The notes below the pieces were generated by a model that had not been told where the DNA came from, did not search any database, and saw only the letters and a list, made by a program, of their open reading frames with translations. A stretch of 64,000 bases of DNA from CAVWCQ01 sp963753545 (GTDB taxonomy: Bacteria; Chloroflexota; Anaerolineae; Aggregatilineales; Aggregatilineaceae), in NCBI GenBank assembly GCA_963753545.1, contig CAVWCQ010000011.1:496001-560000 (forward strand). The letters run 5' to 3'. The position numbers were made by a program, and so were the translations under genes. Below, one piece after another: positions 9,203 to 18,509 of this stretch (its first letter is position 1; every line of letters starts with the position of its first letter).

Positions 9203-10396
9203 ATGCCAATTCTCATAGCCTTCGTATTTTGGTCCAGCCTGCTGCTGCTGGTCTGGACCTATTTTGGTTATCCAGCCCTGATGCTGGCCTGGGCGAAAGC
9301 CCGCCCGCACCCGGTTCGTAAAGACGCTATCACGCCCACGTTGACGCTGTTGATCCCCGCCTATAATGAGGCCGATGTCATCCGCGAAAAGGTGGAGAAC
9401 AGCCTGTCACTGCACTACCCCACCGATTGTTTGCAGATCCTTGTGGTGGATGATGGCAGCGCCGACGAAACAGCCGCCATTGTGCGCGAGTATGCAGAGC
9501 GCGGCGTCGTGCTGATCCAGCAGCCCACACGGGGCGGCAAGATCGGCGCGGTTAATACGGGCTTCAGCAGCGCCAGCGGGGATATTGTTGTTCTGAGCGA
9601 CGCTTCACCCATCTACGAAGTGGACGCGCTGCTCAAACTCGTGCGCGCCTTTGCCGATCCAACGGTTGGTGTCGTGATCGGCACGCTGGCGATCTGGAAC
9701 GCTGAAGCAGGCGTCGCCAAACAAGCCGGGATTTATTGGAAATATGAGGCGGCGCTGCGGCGTTGGGAAAGCAAAACGGGCAGCACGGTAGCCGTACATG
9801 GCAACATGTTCGCCGTGCGACGCGCCATCTACCGCCCCCTGCCCACCGAGACAGTCAACGATGAGTTCAGCATCGCGATGGAAGCCGCGCGTCAGGGCTT
9901 CCGCGTGATCGATGAGCCGGAAGCGATCAGCTACGATGCCGCCAGCGGCAGCATGCGTGACGAATTTAACCGCCGCGCGCGGATCAACGCGGGACGTTAC
10001 CAGGCACTGTTTTCGGCGGGTTACTTACGTGCGCCGAGTCTTGACTTTGCTTTCCGCCTGTTTTCACACAAACTGCTGCGCCCCCTGGCCCCGGTGTTTA
10101 TGGTGGTGGTGCTGCTGGCGAATCTGCTCGGACTGCTCTTTTCGAGCGCGAACGGATTGATCGGGCGGCTTGTCCTTCTGCAGGGCTGGCCGGGCCTGCT
10201 GGTGCTGGCGGGGCAGATTGGATTTTATGGGCTGGCGGGACTCGGCTGGGCGGCTGAACGGAAGGGCCGCAAGAAGAGTCTGCTGACTGCCATCCCCTAT
10301 TTTTTTGTGAGCACGAATCTCGCGGCACTGGTTGGATTGTGGCGGTGGATGCGCGGCACGCAGCGCGTCACCTGGCAGAAACGGGCGTCCGCATGA
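9203..10396 (+). CDS. Membrane glycosyltransferase, family GT2
   Basis: A processive-type GT2 enzyme of 397 residues that adds sugars to a growing polysaccharide at the inner membrane face. It has an N-terminal membrane helix (4-30), a GT-A domain with VVDDGSADET (about 90-100), VLSDAS, NDEFSIA as the acceptor-side acid, and RRARINAGRYQ in place of the Q/RxxRW motif. Three C-terminal helices follow (about 295-385). This layout resembles hyaluronan or cellulose synthase relatives and poly-GlcNAc synthases. Its stop overlaps the ATG of the next small ORF (ATGA). Sits between the initiating transferase and the flippase gene. Confidence 0.88.
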   Translation: MPILIAFVFWSSLLLLVWTYFGYPALMLAWAKARPHPVRKDAITPTLTLLIPAYNEADVIREKVENSLSLHYPTDCLQILVVDDGSADETAAIVREYAERGVVLIQQPTRGGKIGAVNTGFSSASGDIVVLSDASPIYEVDALLKLVRAFADPTVGVVIGTLAIWNAEAGVAKQAGIYWKYEAALRRWESKTGSTVAVHGNMFAVRRAIYRPLPTETVNDEFSIAMEAARQGFRVIDEPEAISYDAASGSMRDEFNRRARINAGRYQALFSAGYLRAPSLDFAFRLFSHKLLRPLAPVFMVVVLLANLLGLLFSSANGLIGRLVLLQGWPGLLVLAGQIGFYGLAGLGWAAERKGRKKSLLTAIPYFFVSTNLAALVGLWRWMRGTQRVTWQKRASA

Positions 10397-10497
10397 GGAG
10401 CGTTTTTATATTGCCAGGGGATATCCCCTTCACACCCCACAACCGTCCTGACCCCTCATCGTTTTGCGTAGACCGCACCGTATGGAGGTGTGAGTGA
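10393..10497 (+). CDS. 34-residue small ORF, copy 1 of a duplicated pair
   Basis: Its ATG overlaps the glycosyltransferase stop (ATGA at 10393-10396), and its own stop overlaps the GTG of the next small ORF (GTGA at 10494-10497). The peptide starts MRSVFILPGDIPFTP. It shares the nonamer LPGDIPFTP with the following ORF because both sit in a 101-bp tandem duplication. There is no strong ribosome site, so translation would depend on coupling. No known family; a non-coding repeat is the main alternative. Confidence 0.35.
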   Translation: MRSVFILPGDIPFTPHNRPDPSSFCVDRTVWRCE

Positions 10498-10583
10498 GTT
10501 CTTATTTCATGTTGCCAGGGGATATCCCCTTCACACCCCAAGACCGTTCATCAGCTTGCATACCGCACTTCAGGGAGGCGTAA
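10411..10583 (+). repeat. Diverged 101-bp tandem duplication with palindrome
   Basis: Two copies begin at 10411 and 10512. Each opens with TTGCCAGGGGATATCCCCTT, holding the perfect 14-bp palindrome AGGGGATATCCCCT (10416-10429 and 10517-10530). Each ends with a GGAGG-type ribosome site (10484-10488 and 10574-10578). The first 30 bp are nearly identical and the later parts have drifted. It fills the gap between the GT2 and flippase genes. Confidence 0.75.
10494..10583 (+). CDS. 29-residue small ORF, copy 2 of a duplicated pair
   Basis: A GTG at 10494 lies 5 nt after GGAGG (10484-10488) and overlaps the stop of the previous small ORF. The frame carries the same LPGDIPFTP motif and ends at TAA 10581-10583, 4 nt before the flippase GTG. 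Spacing and ribosome site fit translation. A longer alternative frame from GTG 10490 would end exactly on the flippase start, but its spacing to GGAGG is only 1 nt. Confidence 0.35.
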   Translation: MSSYFMLPGDIPFTPQDRSSACIPHFREA

Positions 10584-10587
10584 GTAA

Positions 10588-12060
10588 GTGACTGCTTCCC
10601 TCGGACGTAAAACAATCCGCAGTGTCGCCTGGACGTATCTCGGCTATGGTCTCAGCAAATCGGTGGTGCTGATCACGACGGCGGTGCTGGCCCGGCTGCT
10701 GACCAAAGCCGATTTTGGCATCATCGGGTTTGCCGTCACCGGGATCAGTTTTCTGGATGCGATCAGCGACCTGGGCCTGGGGCTGGCGTTGATCCAGCGC
10801 CGGGAGCGGATCGAAGAGGCTGCCGATACGGTTTTCTGGATGGGTATAGGCAGCAACATCGTTTTCTGGATGCTGGCGACAGCAGTCTCGCCGCTGGTCG
10901 CAGCTTTCTTCCGCGAAGATCAGATCAAGCTGATTATGCCCGTGCTCAGCCTGAGTTTCGTGCTGAGCAGCCTGGGCGGCACGCATGACGCCCTGTTGCA
11001 GCGCGAGATGAAGTTCTCGCGGCGGATTATCCCCTCGGTAGGGGAAAGCATTGTCAAGGCTGTGGTCAGCATCGGGCTGGCGGTCTCCGGCGTGGGCGTG
11101 TGGGCGCTGGTCTTCGGACAGCTTGCCGGGCGCGGCACGTTCAGCGCAGTCGCGTGGCTCATTGTCGATTGGCGGCCCCGGCTGCGCTTCTTCCCCGATG
11201 TGGCGCGAGAACTGTTTGGCTACGGCTACAAAATCGCGCTCGACAATCTCCTCTCGAACTTTCAGGCCAATATTGACTACGTGTTTATCGGGCGGCTGCT
11301 GGGCGAAACCGCACTCGGCGTCTACACCATCGCTTTCCGCATCCCTGAACTGGTGATCATCAACCTGTGCATTGTCATTGCCCGGGTACTCTTTCCGGCC
11401 TATGCCAGCCTGCAAGAGAATATCGATGAACTGCGGCGCGGCATGTTGGTCGCGCTGCGCTATATTGCCATGGTGACTATCCCCGCCGGGATCGGGCTAG
11501 CGCTGATCTCCGGGGTATTCGTGCGGGTCGTGTTTGGCCCCAGTTGGGACGATGCCGCGCCGATCATGGGTGCCCTATCGATCTACGGAGCGCTGCTAGC
11601 GGTATCGTGGAATGTGGGCGACGTGTACAAAGCGATAGGCCGCCCCGACATCCTGTGGAAAACAGCCGTGTTCGAGTTTGCGCTGTTGGGACCCGTTCTG
11701 TTTGTGCTGGCCCATTACAGCGCATTTGCCGTGTCGCTGGGACATGTTTCGGTGGCGTTCATCATCAGCGTTGTCCGGCTGACAATTGCAGTCCGGCTGC
11801 TGCACCTGTCGGTGCGGCACACGCTGGCCCAGTTTATCCCGGCAGTGGCCGGCAGCGCTTTCATGGCAGCTACGGTTTTTCCCGTCCTGGAACTGTTCAA
11901 GACGATTGGCGACCTGCCCGCGCTGATTGCGGCGGTACTGGTTGGCGTCATCAGTTATGGGGCATCGTTGTGGTGGCTGGAACGCGATCTGATGCTCGCC
12001 CTGGCGGAGCGTCTCGGGCGGGGAGATGGCGGATCGGATGAGCAAGCCGCCGAGACCTAG
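10588..12060 (+). CDS. Wzx-type polysaccharide flippase (MOP superfamily)
   Basis: A 490-residue integral membrane protein with about 12-14 helices. It moves lipid-linked oligosaccharide units across the inner membrane. Family features include the N-terminal run GRKTIRSVAWTYLGYGLSK, the second-helix region LGLALIQRRERIEEAADTVFW, and KFSRRIIPSVGESIVKAVVS, as in the COG2244 / Polysacc_synt_3 group. The GTG start follows GGGAGG at 10573-10578. With the transferase and GT2 genes it forms a small Wzx-style exopolysaccharide set. No Wzy polymerase or ligase is visible nearby. Confidence 0.9.
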   Translation: MTASLGRKTIRSVAWTYLGYGLSKSVVLITTAVLARLLTKADFGIIGFAVTGISFLDAISDLGLGLALIQRRERIEEAADTVFWMGIGSNIVFWMLATAVSPLVAAFFREDQIKLIMPVLSLSFVLSSLGGTHDALLQREMKFSRRIIPSVGESIVKAVVSIGLAVSGVGVWALVFGQLAGRGTFSAVAWLIVDWRPRLRFFPDVARELFGYGYKIALDNLLSNFQANIDYVFIGRLLGETALGVYTIAFRIPELVIINLCIVIARVLFPAYASLQENIDELRRGMLVALRYIAMVTIPAGIGLALISGVFVRVVFGPSWDDAAPIMGALSIYGALLAVSWNVGDVYKAIGRPDILWKTAVFEFALLGPVLFVLAHYSAFAVSLGHVSVAFIISVVRLTIAVRLLHLSVRHTLAQFIPAVAGSAFMAATVFPVLELFKTIGDLPALIAAVLVGVISYGASLWWLERDLMLALAERLGRGDGGSDEQAAET

Positions 12061-12062
12061 CC

Positions 12063-12288
12063 GTAGGGCTCACTCATTCAAGCCAAAATATCACCGCAAA
12101 AGCAAGGCAATAACCTTTATGGAAGGAAATCCACGTTGTGGATCGCGAGCAGACCCTCATCCCGGCTCAGCAAAAGCGGCTGAGCTTCCCTTCCCCCACA
12201 GCTTGGCTTGCTTCGCAAGCACGCGGGGGGAAGGGGAAAACGGAACAAGGTGAATAGTTTTGCTTTCGTCAAAATAATTCGGCCCTAA
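12063..12288. mobile_element. MITE-like element, family 2, copy 1
   Basis: This 226-bp element begins GTAGGGC and ends GGCCCTAAC; the ends are loosely inverted (GTAGGGC...AAAAGCAA against TTGCTTTCGTCAAAA...GGCCCTA). The centre folds as CCCTTCCCCC...GGGGGGAAGGGG with an inner GCTTGC/GCAAGC hairpin. A close copy lies at 18510-18714; the two agree nearly throughout apart from an insertion near 12164-12190. It is non-coding. Confidence 0.75.
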
Positions 12289-12370
12289 CCTAGCCGAACG
12301 GGTAGTGTTTTCCGAGTTTTACCTCTTTTATAATCTTCTAGAGTCTGCCAGGACTTTCCAGGTCATTTTG

Positions 12371-12393
12371 AGGGCGGGTTTGTTAACCCGCCT
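12371..12393. repeat. GCGGGTT/AACCCGC hairpin
   Basis: A 7-9 bp stem with loop TGTT lies 35 nt upstream of the exporter start. Similar GGGGCGGGT hairpins occur at 32409 and 50034, where they follow genes and look like terminators. Here it could end read-through from upstream or be a dispersed palindrome. Confidence 0.45.
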
Positions 12394-12427
12394 CTACCTT
12401 CTTATCGAGTAGTAAGGACATTTCATT

Positions 12428-14397
12428 ATGGGTTTTCACGGCGGCTGGTTCGTCTATTTTCGCGAGACGGATGACAAAAAGAAATCCGGGGTTGATTGGG
12501 CGCTGATGCGGCGCGTGCTCAGCTATGCCCGCCCCTACCGAATGGCGATCACCCTGATGCTGCTCACCATCCTGCTGACAACCGGGCTGGATTTGCTGAC
12601 GCCGCTTATCTTTCGCGATCTGATTGACCGTACTCTGCCAGAGCGCAATACGTCGCGGCTGAATATGCTGGCCCTGGCGCTGATCACCATTCCCATCATT
12701 AACGGCTGGGTTGGCGTGTTCCAACGCAAGCTGAACGCCAGCATTGGTGAGGGCGTGATCTACGATTTGCGGGTGGCGCTCTATTCCCATTTGCAGCGTA
12801 TGTCGGTGCGCTTCTTCACCAATACCAAAACGGGCGAACTGATGAGCCGCCTCAATAATGACGTGATCGACGCGCAGCGGGCCATCAGCGATACCATCGT
12901 GGATATTGTGACCAACCTGATCCGGGTGGTCGCCGTGCTGGCGGTCATGCTCACCCTGGAATGGCGGCTGACACTGCTGGGCGTTATGGTGCTGCCGATC
13001 TTTATCGTGACCGGGCGAAAGCTGGGCAAAAAGCTGCGGCGCATCGCCCGTGACGCGATGAATTACAACGCGCAGATGAACGCGACCATGAACGAAACGC
13101 TGAATATCGGCGGCGTGCTGCTGGTCAAGCTGTTTGGGCACGGCAAAACCGAAGTCGAGCGCTTCCAAGAGCGGGCGGGACGCGTGCGCGATATCGGCAT
13201 CAAGCGAGCAGTGGTCGGCAGCCAGTTTTTCGTGGTGATCGGATTGGTGGCGGCTATCGGCACAGCACTCGTTTACTGGCTGGGCGGGCATCTCGTGCTG
13301 CGCGGCGTTTTCACCATCGGCACGATTGTCGCCTTCAGTTCGTATCTGAGCCAGCTCTACGGCGTGCTTCAGCAGCTAACCAATGCCCCGGTCGCCTTCG
13401 CTACGTCGATGGTCAGCTTTGAGCGCGTGTTTGAGGTGATCGATCTGCCCATTGAGATCGAGGAGAAACCGGGCGCTGTGACCCTCAAAGACGTGCGTGG
13501 CGACCTGACGTTTGATGATGTGACCTTCCGCTATAAGCCGGGCACGGAATCCCTGCTGAGCACGGTTGAACGAGCCGGGCGCATGGACAATGTCAGCGCG
13601 GTGCTGTCGGGCGACAAGTGTCGGGCGACAAGTTGCCGGGCGACGAAAAAAAGACAAACGGCGACCACATATCCAGCGGTCCCAGCCAGGCACGCGAAAC
13701 AGCGCTGGAACATCTCTCGTTCAGCATCCATGCCGGGCAGCTTGTCGCCCTGGTTGGTCCAAGCGGCGCGGGCAAAACAACCATGACTTATTTGATTCCG
13801 CGACTGTATGATCCCGATAAAGGGTGCATTCTGATCGATAGCATCGACCTGCGGGATGTCACGCTGGACTCACTCTCGCGGCAGATCGGCATGGTGACGC
13901 AGGAAACACACCTGTTCCACGATACGATTCGCACTAACCTGCTTTATGCCCGGCCCGATGCAACTCAGGCCGAGATCGAAGCAGCCTGCCGCGCGGCGAA
14001 TATTCACGACTTTATTATGGGGCTGCCGGATGGCTACGATACGATTGTCGGGGAGCGCGGCTACCGTCTGAGCGGCGGCGAAAAGCAGCGTGTCGCCATT
14101 GCCCGCGTGGTGCTCAAAGACCCGCGCATCCTGGTGCTGGACGAAGCGACCAGCCATCTCGACAGCCAATCGGAGGCGCTGATTCAGGACGCCCTCAAAA
14201 CCGTGATGGCGGGGCGAACCAGCATTGTGATCGCCCATCGCCTGAGCACCATCCTGGCGGCGGATCTGATCCTGGTGCTGGATCGCGGGCAGATTGTCGA
14301 GCAGGGTACGCACCGCGATCTGCTGGCGAAAAATGGGCTGTATGCGCAGCTTTACGAGACACAGTTCAGTCGCGACCGGGAGCCGGTGGAGGAGTAA
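12428..14397 (+). CDS. ABC exporter, fused membrane and ATPase domains (14-bp duplication frameshift)
   Basis: A half-size type I ABC exporter (MsbA/multidrug type) of about 650 residues. Six membrane helices fill about 30-330. The ATPase domain shows Walker A GPSGAGKTT, Q-loop VTQETHLF, signature LSGGEKQRVAIARV, Walker B ILVLDEATSHLD and H-loop IAHRLS. The first frame stops at 13786 and the second runs to 14397. The shift is explained exactly by a 14-bp unit present twice at 13606-13633; with one unit the frame reads VLSGDKLPGDEKK straight through. The duplication lies in an unusual insert of about 45 residues inside the N-terminal strand region of the ATPase domain. Its 3' end overlaps the convergent kinase gene by 32 bp. 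Confidence 0.85.
13606..13633 (+). repeat. 14-bp direct tandem repeat in exporter gene
   Basis: The unit GTCGGGCGACAAGT occurs at 13606-13619 and again at 13620-13633, with a third diverged half (TGCCGGGCGACG) after it. Because 14 is not a multiple of 3, the second unit puts the exporter out of frame. Loss of one unit restores it. Confidence 0.9.
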
Positions 14398-17250
14398 CTC
14401 GCAGCCATAAACTAAATGCTGCTCCCTGGGCCGGTTCGCTTTCCATCATGATCCGGCCTTCGTGGCGGTCCATGATCTCTTTGGCAATCGCCAGCCCAAG
14501 ACCCGTGCCGGGCAGGCCGGATTCAATTGCCAGCGCGCCCCGGAAAAAGCGTTCGAAGACATGAGACTGTTCATCAAGGGGGATGCCTGGCCCCGTGTCC
14601 GCTACTCGCAGTTCGACCCACTCCTGCCCGTTGAAGGGGCGTACCGAGGTTGTGACCAGCACGCGCCCACCTTCAGGCGTGTAATTGAGCGCATTGGTCA
14701 GGATAATGCTCAGCGCCTGTCCCACCAATGCTCCGTCGGCGATGACCATTGGCAGATGGGGCTGCCCGTCGAATGTCAGGGTGAGTTTCCGGCTGTCGGC
14801 CAGCAACGAGCGATCCGTGACATACTGCTCGGCCAACGCATTCAGAGCGAGCGGCGACGGTTTATAGGGCACCCGGTTTTGATCCATACGAGACAGCAGC
14901 AGCACATTTTCAATAATGCGCTGCAACCGATCCGTTTCGCGTTCCAACTGCGCCAGGTAAATGCCGACTTTTTCGGGCTTACGGGCCAGCAGATGATGGT
15001 AAAGGCGCAGGCTGGTAATGGGTGTGCGCAGTTCGTGCGAGATGTTCGCTACAAAGGCGTCTTTCATGCGCTGCACTTCTTTGAGCGAACTGATATCGCG
15101 CAGGGTGCAAACCAACCCCGTTAATGCCCCAAATTCCCAGACCGGAGCAACAGCCAGTGCCGCGTCAAAGGCTGTGCCGTCCTGCCGCTGGGCGGTTACC
15201 TCCAGGCGAACCGTCTGGCCCCGATCTGTTACGGCCTCAATCGCACCGCGCAAGGCTTCCACAGAGGACGGGTGCAGCAGCGTCAGCATAGAATCGCCGG
15301 AAACGTTATTTTCCCCGCACCGGAATAATTCGCAGAAAGCAGGATTAACCGTTTCTATTGACCCATCCGGAGCCAGCAGCAGGATCGGTTCGGGATTGCT
15401 GCTCAGGATCACCTCGACCCGCTCCTTAATGCGGCGTAGTTCGGTGGTCCGAGCATCGACTGCATCTTCCAGGCTCTGACTGTATCGCTCCAGTTCACGG
15501 TAGAGGCTGGCATTTTCAAGGGCAATGGCGGCCTGGGCGATAAAGAATTTCAGTTGTTCGGTGTGCTGCACCGTGAAGAAGTCGGGAATAGCACTGTCCA
15601 GGCTCAACATCCCCACCAGGCGATCACCATAAAAAAGTGGGATGGCAATATTCGATCGAATCCATCCCAGTTCAGGGAAGTAGGTCCACTCTGGCGCAGT
15701 CCATGTATCCGCGATAACCACCGGCTGGCGTTTGCCTACCGCCTGCGCAAAGATGCGGTTCTGTTTGATTGGAAAGGACAGATGAGAAACAAAGTCGCCC
15801 AGGCCACGCTCAACGAACCCACGATGTTTAACAATCCGCATTTCATCTTTTTCAATAATCATCAGACTGGCGGAATCGTGGGGAATCACGCCTTCGATGC
15901 TGGCTAAAATGCTGTCCAGCACCGCATCAAAATCAAGCGTACTGCTGATGGCAGCCGCCGTATCACGCAGTAATTCAGCCAGAATGCGTTGTTCGCGTTC
16001 CGCTGTAAACAGCCGGGCGTTTTCCAGCGCAATGGCAATATGCTGGGCTAACCCCACAAATACGCGGAGATCAGCCTGAGCAAACTCGATTTTGCCGAGG
16101 CGATTGACAAGGATCGCGCCTGTCACGACCCCGCGGAACACCAGCGGCGAGACCATAATATGCTCAATTTCCGTGACCGGCGTCCCTGGTACATGCATCC
16201 CGCGTGGATCGCTGTGAGCGTTGTTAGCCAAAATAGGCTGGTTGGATGCCACACTGTTTCCGACAAAGCCCTGCCCAATTTTGAGATGGGTTGCCAGGCG
16301 CTGCTCGATATATTCGCCAATGACGAGAATGGGATGCAGCGTTGTCCCGTCGTCATCCAGGCGGAACAAAACACATTCATCGGCATCGAGCAGCGTGACC
16401 GCACGCTGGGCGATGAAGGAAAGGAGGCTGTTCAGATCCAACTCACTGGACAGATCGCGGCTGACTTCGAGCAAGATCTCAAGTTCGCGCTGGCGCTTAT
16501 AAAGCGATTCCTCGGCTAACTGCTGCTCGGTGATATCATGAAAATTGATGACAATGGCGCGCACAAAGGGGCGGTCCAAAAGATTGGTGCCCGTCACCTC
16601 AATCCATCGCCAGGAACCATCTTTACTCCGCGCGCGCGTTTCGGTCACGGCCCGCGTGCCCGGTGATTTCATCAGTTCACGGAACAACGCTTCGGCCTGG
16701 ACTCGATCTTCAGGGTGCAGCAGATCAAGAAACTCCGGCCTAACAATTCCTCTACGGTAAAGCCCAGAACCTGTTCCGCGCTTTTGTTGCCATATAACAG
16801 CAGACCATCCGCATCAACCAGGGCGACAACATCCGGGCTGTTTTCGATCAGTGCCCGGAACTGCTCCTGGCTGGCTTGCATGACTTCCTGACGCTGGCAT
16901 TCTCGATTGAGGATAAAGGCTAGCCGATCCATATCATGCCGGGAGGCGTAATCAAAAACACGATTTTGCTGTCTACTCTCGGGATCAAGCATCTCACCCA
17001 GCAAAATAAGTGTAGGATATTTCTGGGTCTCGTCCAGGACAGCTTTGATATCGGCAAGCTGTAACCCAGGGGGCAGGTCGCCTACCAGCAGCAGAGTCCA
17101 CTCATTCTGGCTTAACGCCAGGCGCAGTTCGGCTGGCGTCCCGATACGGAGAGCCGTGAAGAAAGGTGTCCGCGCCCGGAGTTCATTGATCGTATGCAAC
17201 ATGTCAGCTTCAGCTTGATCAATCCACAAGATCTGAAGGGGAATTTCCAT
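14366..17250 (-). CDS. Multi-sensor histidine kinase, REC-like/PAS/GAF/GAF/PAS (frameshifted)
   Basis: About 960 residues, cytosolic, with no membrane helices. Order: an N-terminal receiver-like domain (1-120) without an obvious phosphoacceptor; PAS (about 130-245, ENSPDVVALVDADGLLLYGN); a GAF domain (about 270-420); a second GAF (about 430-585); a coiled coil; PAS 2 (about 610-720); HisKA with phospho-His in NISHELRTPITSLR; and an HATPase with N box LTNALNYTPEGG, DTGPGIP and GTGLGLAIAKE. A frame break near 16722-16740 splits it; the joined text reads SFLDLLHPEDRVQAEALF, a typical PAS end. ATG 17250 follows GGAGG. No partner response regulator is adjacent. Confidence 0.88.
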
Positions 17251-17352
17251 CTAGCGCCTCCAGTCTTCTGTTCCCGGACCCTGTCCTATCCCCTTATCTT
17301 AAGGGTAGTACACTCTGCGGTGATGGTCAACTTTCCGGTAATTAGAAGAAAT

Positions 17353-17393
17353 ATAGGCCACCTGGCTAATCGAAGTTTATCCAGGTGGCCTAT
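17353..17393. other. Strong inverted repeat between minus-strand genes
   Basis: A perfect 13-bp stem (17353-17365 with 17381-17393) has a 15-nt loop. On the minus strand it is followed by ATATTTCTTCT, so it may be a weak terminator for the RRM protein gene upstream. On the plus strand it could be part of a small RNA ending at the terminator near 17546. Confidence 0.45.
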
Positions 17394-17518
17394 TTACAAG
17401 ATTGTCATAGTGGGGTTATCGTAAAGCTATATCCTCCCGTTGTCTCAGGTTGTATTGCGCAGTGGAAAACAGGCCACCGGGATTGCAGCCAACAATACCG
17501 GAATCAGTGGGCCGCATA

Positions 17519-17555
17519 CGTCACCAGTCCCCCCCGACTGGTGACGTGTGTTTTT
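17519..17555 (+). terminator. Strong hairpin with T-tract, plus orientation
   Basis: An 11-bp perfect stem CGTCACCAGTC/GACTGGTGACG with a six-C loop is followed by TGTGTTTTT. The T-tract lies on the plus strand although both flanking genes are on the minus strand. The stop codon of the RRM gene is inside the T-tract. It may act in both directions, or end an unannotated plus-strand RNA. Confidence 0.6.
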
Positions 17556-18426
17556 AGCCCGTTTTCAAAAATGGATAGTCTTTCAACAACCCGTCAATCT
17601 GGCGCTGGATATCGAGTACGCGCTTGATTGCCGAAAACGTCCCCATCTGTTTATCATGAGGCTGAGCCTTCAGTTGTTCCAAATCAGACTGGGCCGCCGC
17701 ATGTTCGCAGCGTAGATCAATCAGGTTTTGCCGAATGACAATCATTTCTTCTTCAGATGGCGGCGCAACTACAGGCGGCGGCGCAGCTTGCGGCATGGCT
17801 TCCACGGACGATTTGCTCGCCCGCCCCTTTTTCTTCCCCTGGGCTGGCCGAGGCTTCGCTTCGGGCTGAACGCCCTCTTTTTTACGCAGGTGGGGTACAA
17901 TGACCTGCTGCAAGCCGAAGGACATGCGGCCTCTTGCCACGTAGAAAAAAATGCCGCCTCGGGTACGCTGCCGGGAGCCATCGCGCACGGGCATGCCGCC
18001 CTGCGCTTCGACCACCAGCGTGTCGTCCAGAACCGCCTGGGCAAATGCAGTGCCACACAACTGGATAATGTCGGCGATCTGCTGGCAGGGTTCCACGCCT
18101 GTTTCGCCCAGCTTTTCAGCCAATGCCTCGGCAAACTGCCGCTGTTCCGCCGTCAGTTCTGAAGGCATAACAGACGGTTTGGTCGGAGACAGGCAGAGAC
18201 GATATCCGTTTAGCAGATGGCCGTTAAACTGGGTGAGTACATCGCTTATGCCTAGCTCAGTCTCCAGCCAGAGCAGTGCCCGACCTCCAACGTCTTGCAT
18301 GTTTTTATTCTCAAAAACTTTGATGCGGCTAATTTGTCCAACAGGAGCAAAAAGAGCCTGTAACTGCTCCTCGGCTGATTCCTGCTGGATTTCCGGTGGG
18401 AGATTAGCCAGGTAGAGTTTAAGCAT
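17554..18426 (-). CDS. RNA-binding protein, RRM plus PHAX-like domain
   Basis: About 290 residues from ATG 18426. An N-terminal RRM (about 1-85) shows RNP2 LYLANLP and RNP1 GGRALLWL, as in bacterial RRM proteins. Residues about 95-190 resemble the RNA-binding domain of the eukaryotic snRNA export adapter PHAX: QIADIIQLCGTAFAQAVLDD, then GG(x4)DGSRQRTRGGIFFYVAR, matching the family's NGSRRRTPGGVFL core. A Lys/Ala/Pro-rich linker and a C-terminal coiled coil (about 240-290) follow. An upstream in-frame ATG at 18483 lacks a ribosome site; 18426 follows GAGG. It likely binds a structured or single-stranded RNA. The target is unknown. Confidence 0.8.
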   Translation of the reverse strand: MLKLYLANLPPEIQQESAEEQLQALFAPVGQISRIKVFENKNMQDVGGRALLWLETELGISDVLTQFNGHLLNGYRLCLSPTKPSVMPSELTAEQRQFAEALAEKLGETGVEPCQQIADIIQLCGTAFAQAVLDDTLVVEAQGGMPVRDGSRQRTRGGIFFYVARGRMSFGLQQVIVPHLRKKEGVQPEAKPRPAQGKKKGRASKSSVEAMPQAAPPPVVAPPSEEEMIVIRQNLIDLRCEHAAAQSDLEQLKAQPHDKQMGTFSAIKRVLDIQRQIDGLLKDYPFLKTG

Positions 18427-18509
18427 GAAGGAAGCCTCGTTATTTACACGCGGATGTGTTCTCAGTGTAACAAACTTTGCCAAAATCTGCTCAATAGTTC
18501 GTGATGTGC

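Noticed and set aside
10570..11415. 281-codon minus-strand frame
   Set aside because: Antisense of the flippase; composition is that of a shadow frame.
17194..17627. Two plus-strand frames in the kinase/RRM gap
   Set aside because: They lack ribosome sites and family features; a small RNA is the better reading of the terminator there.
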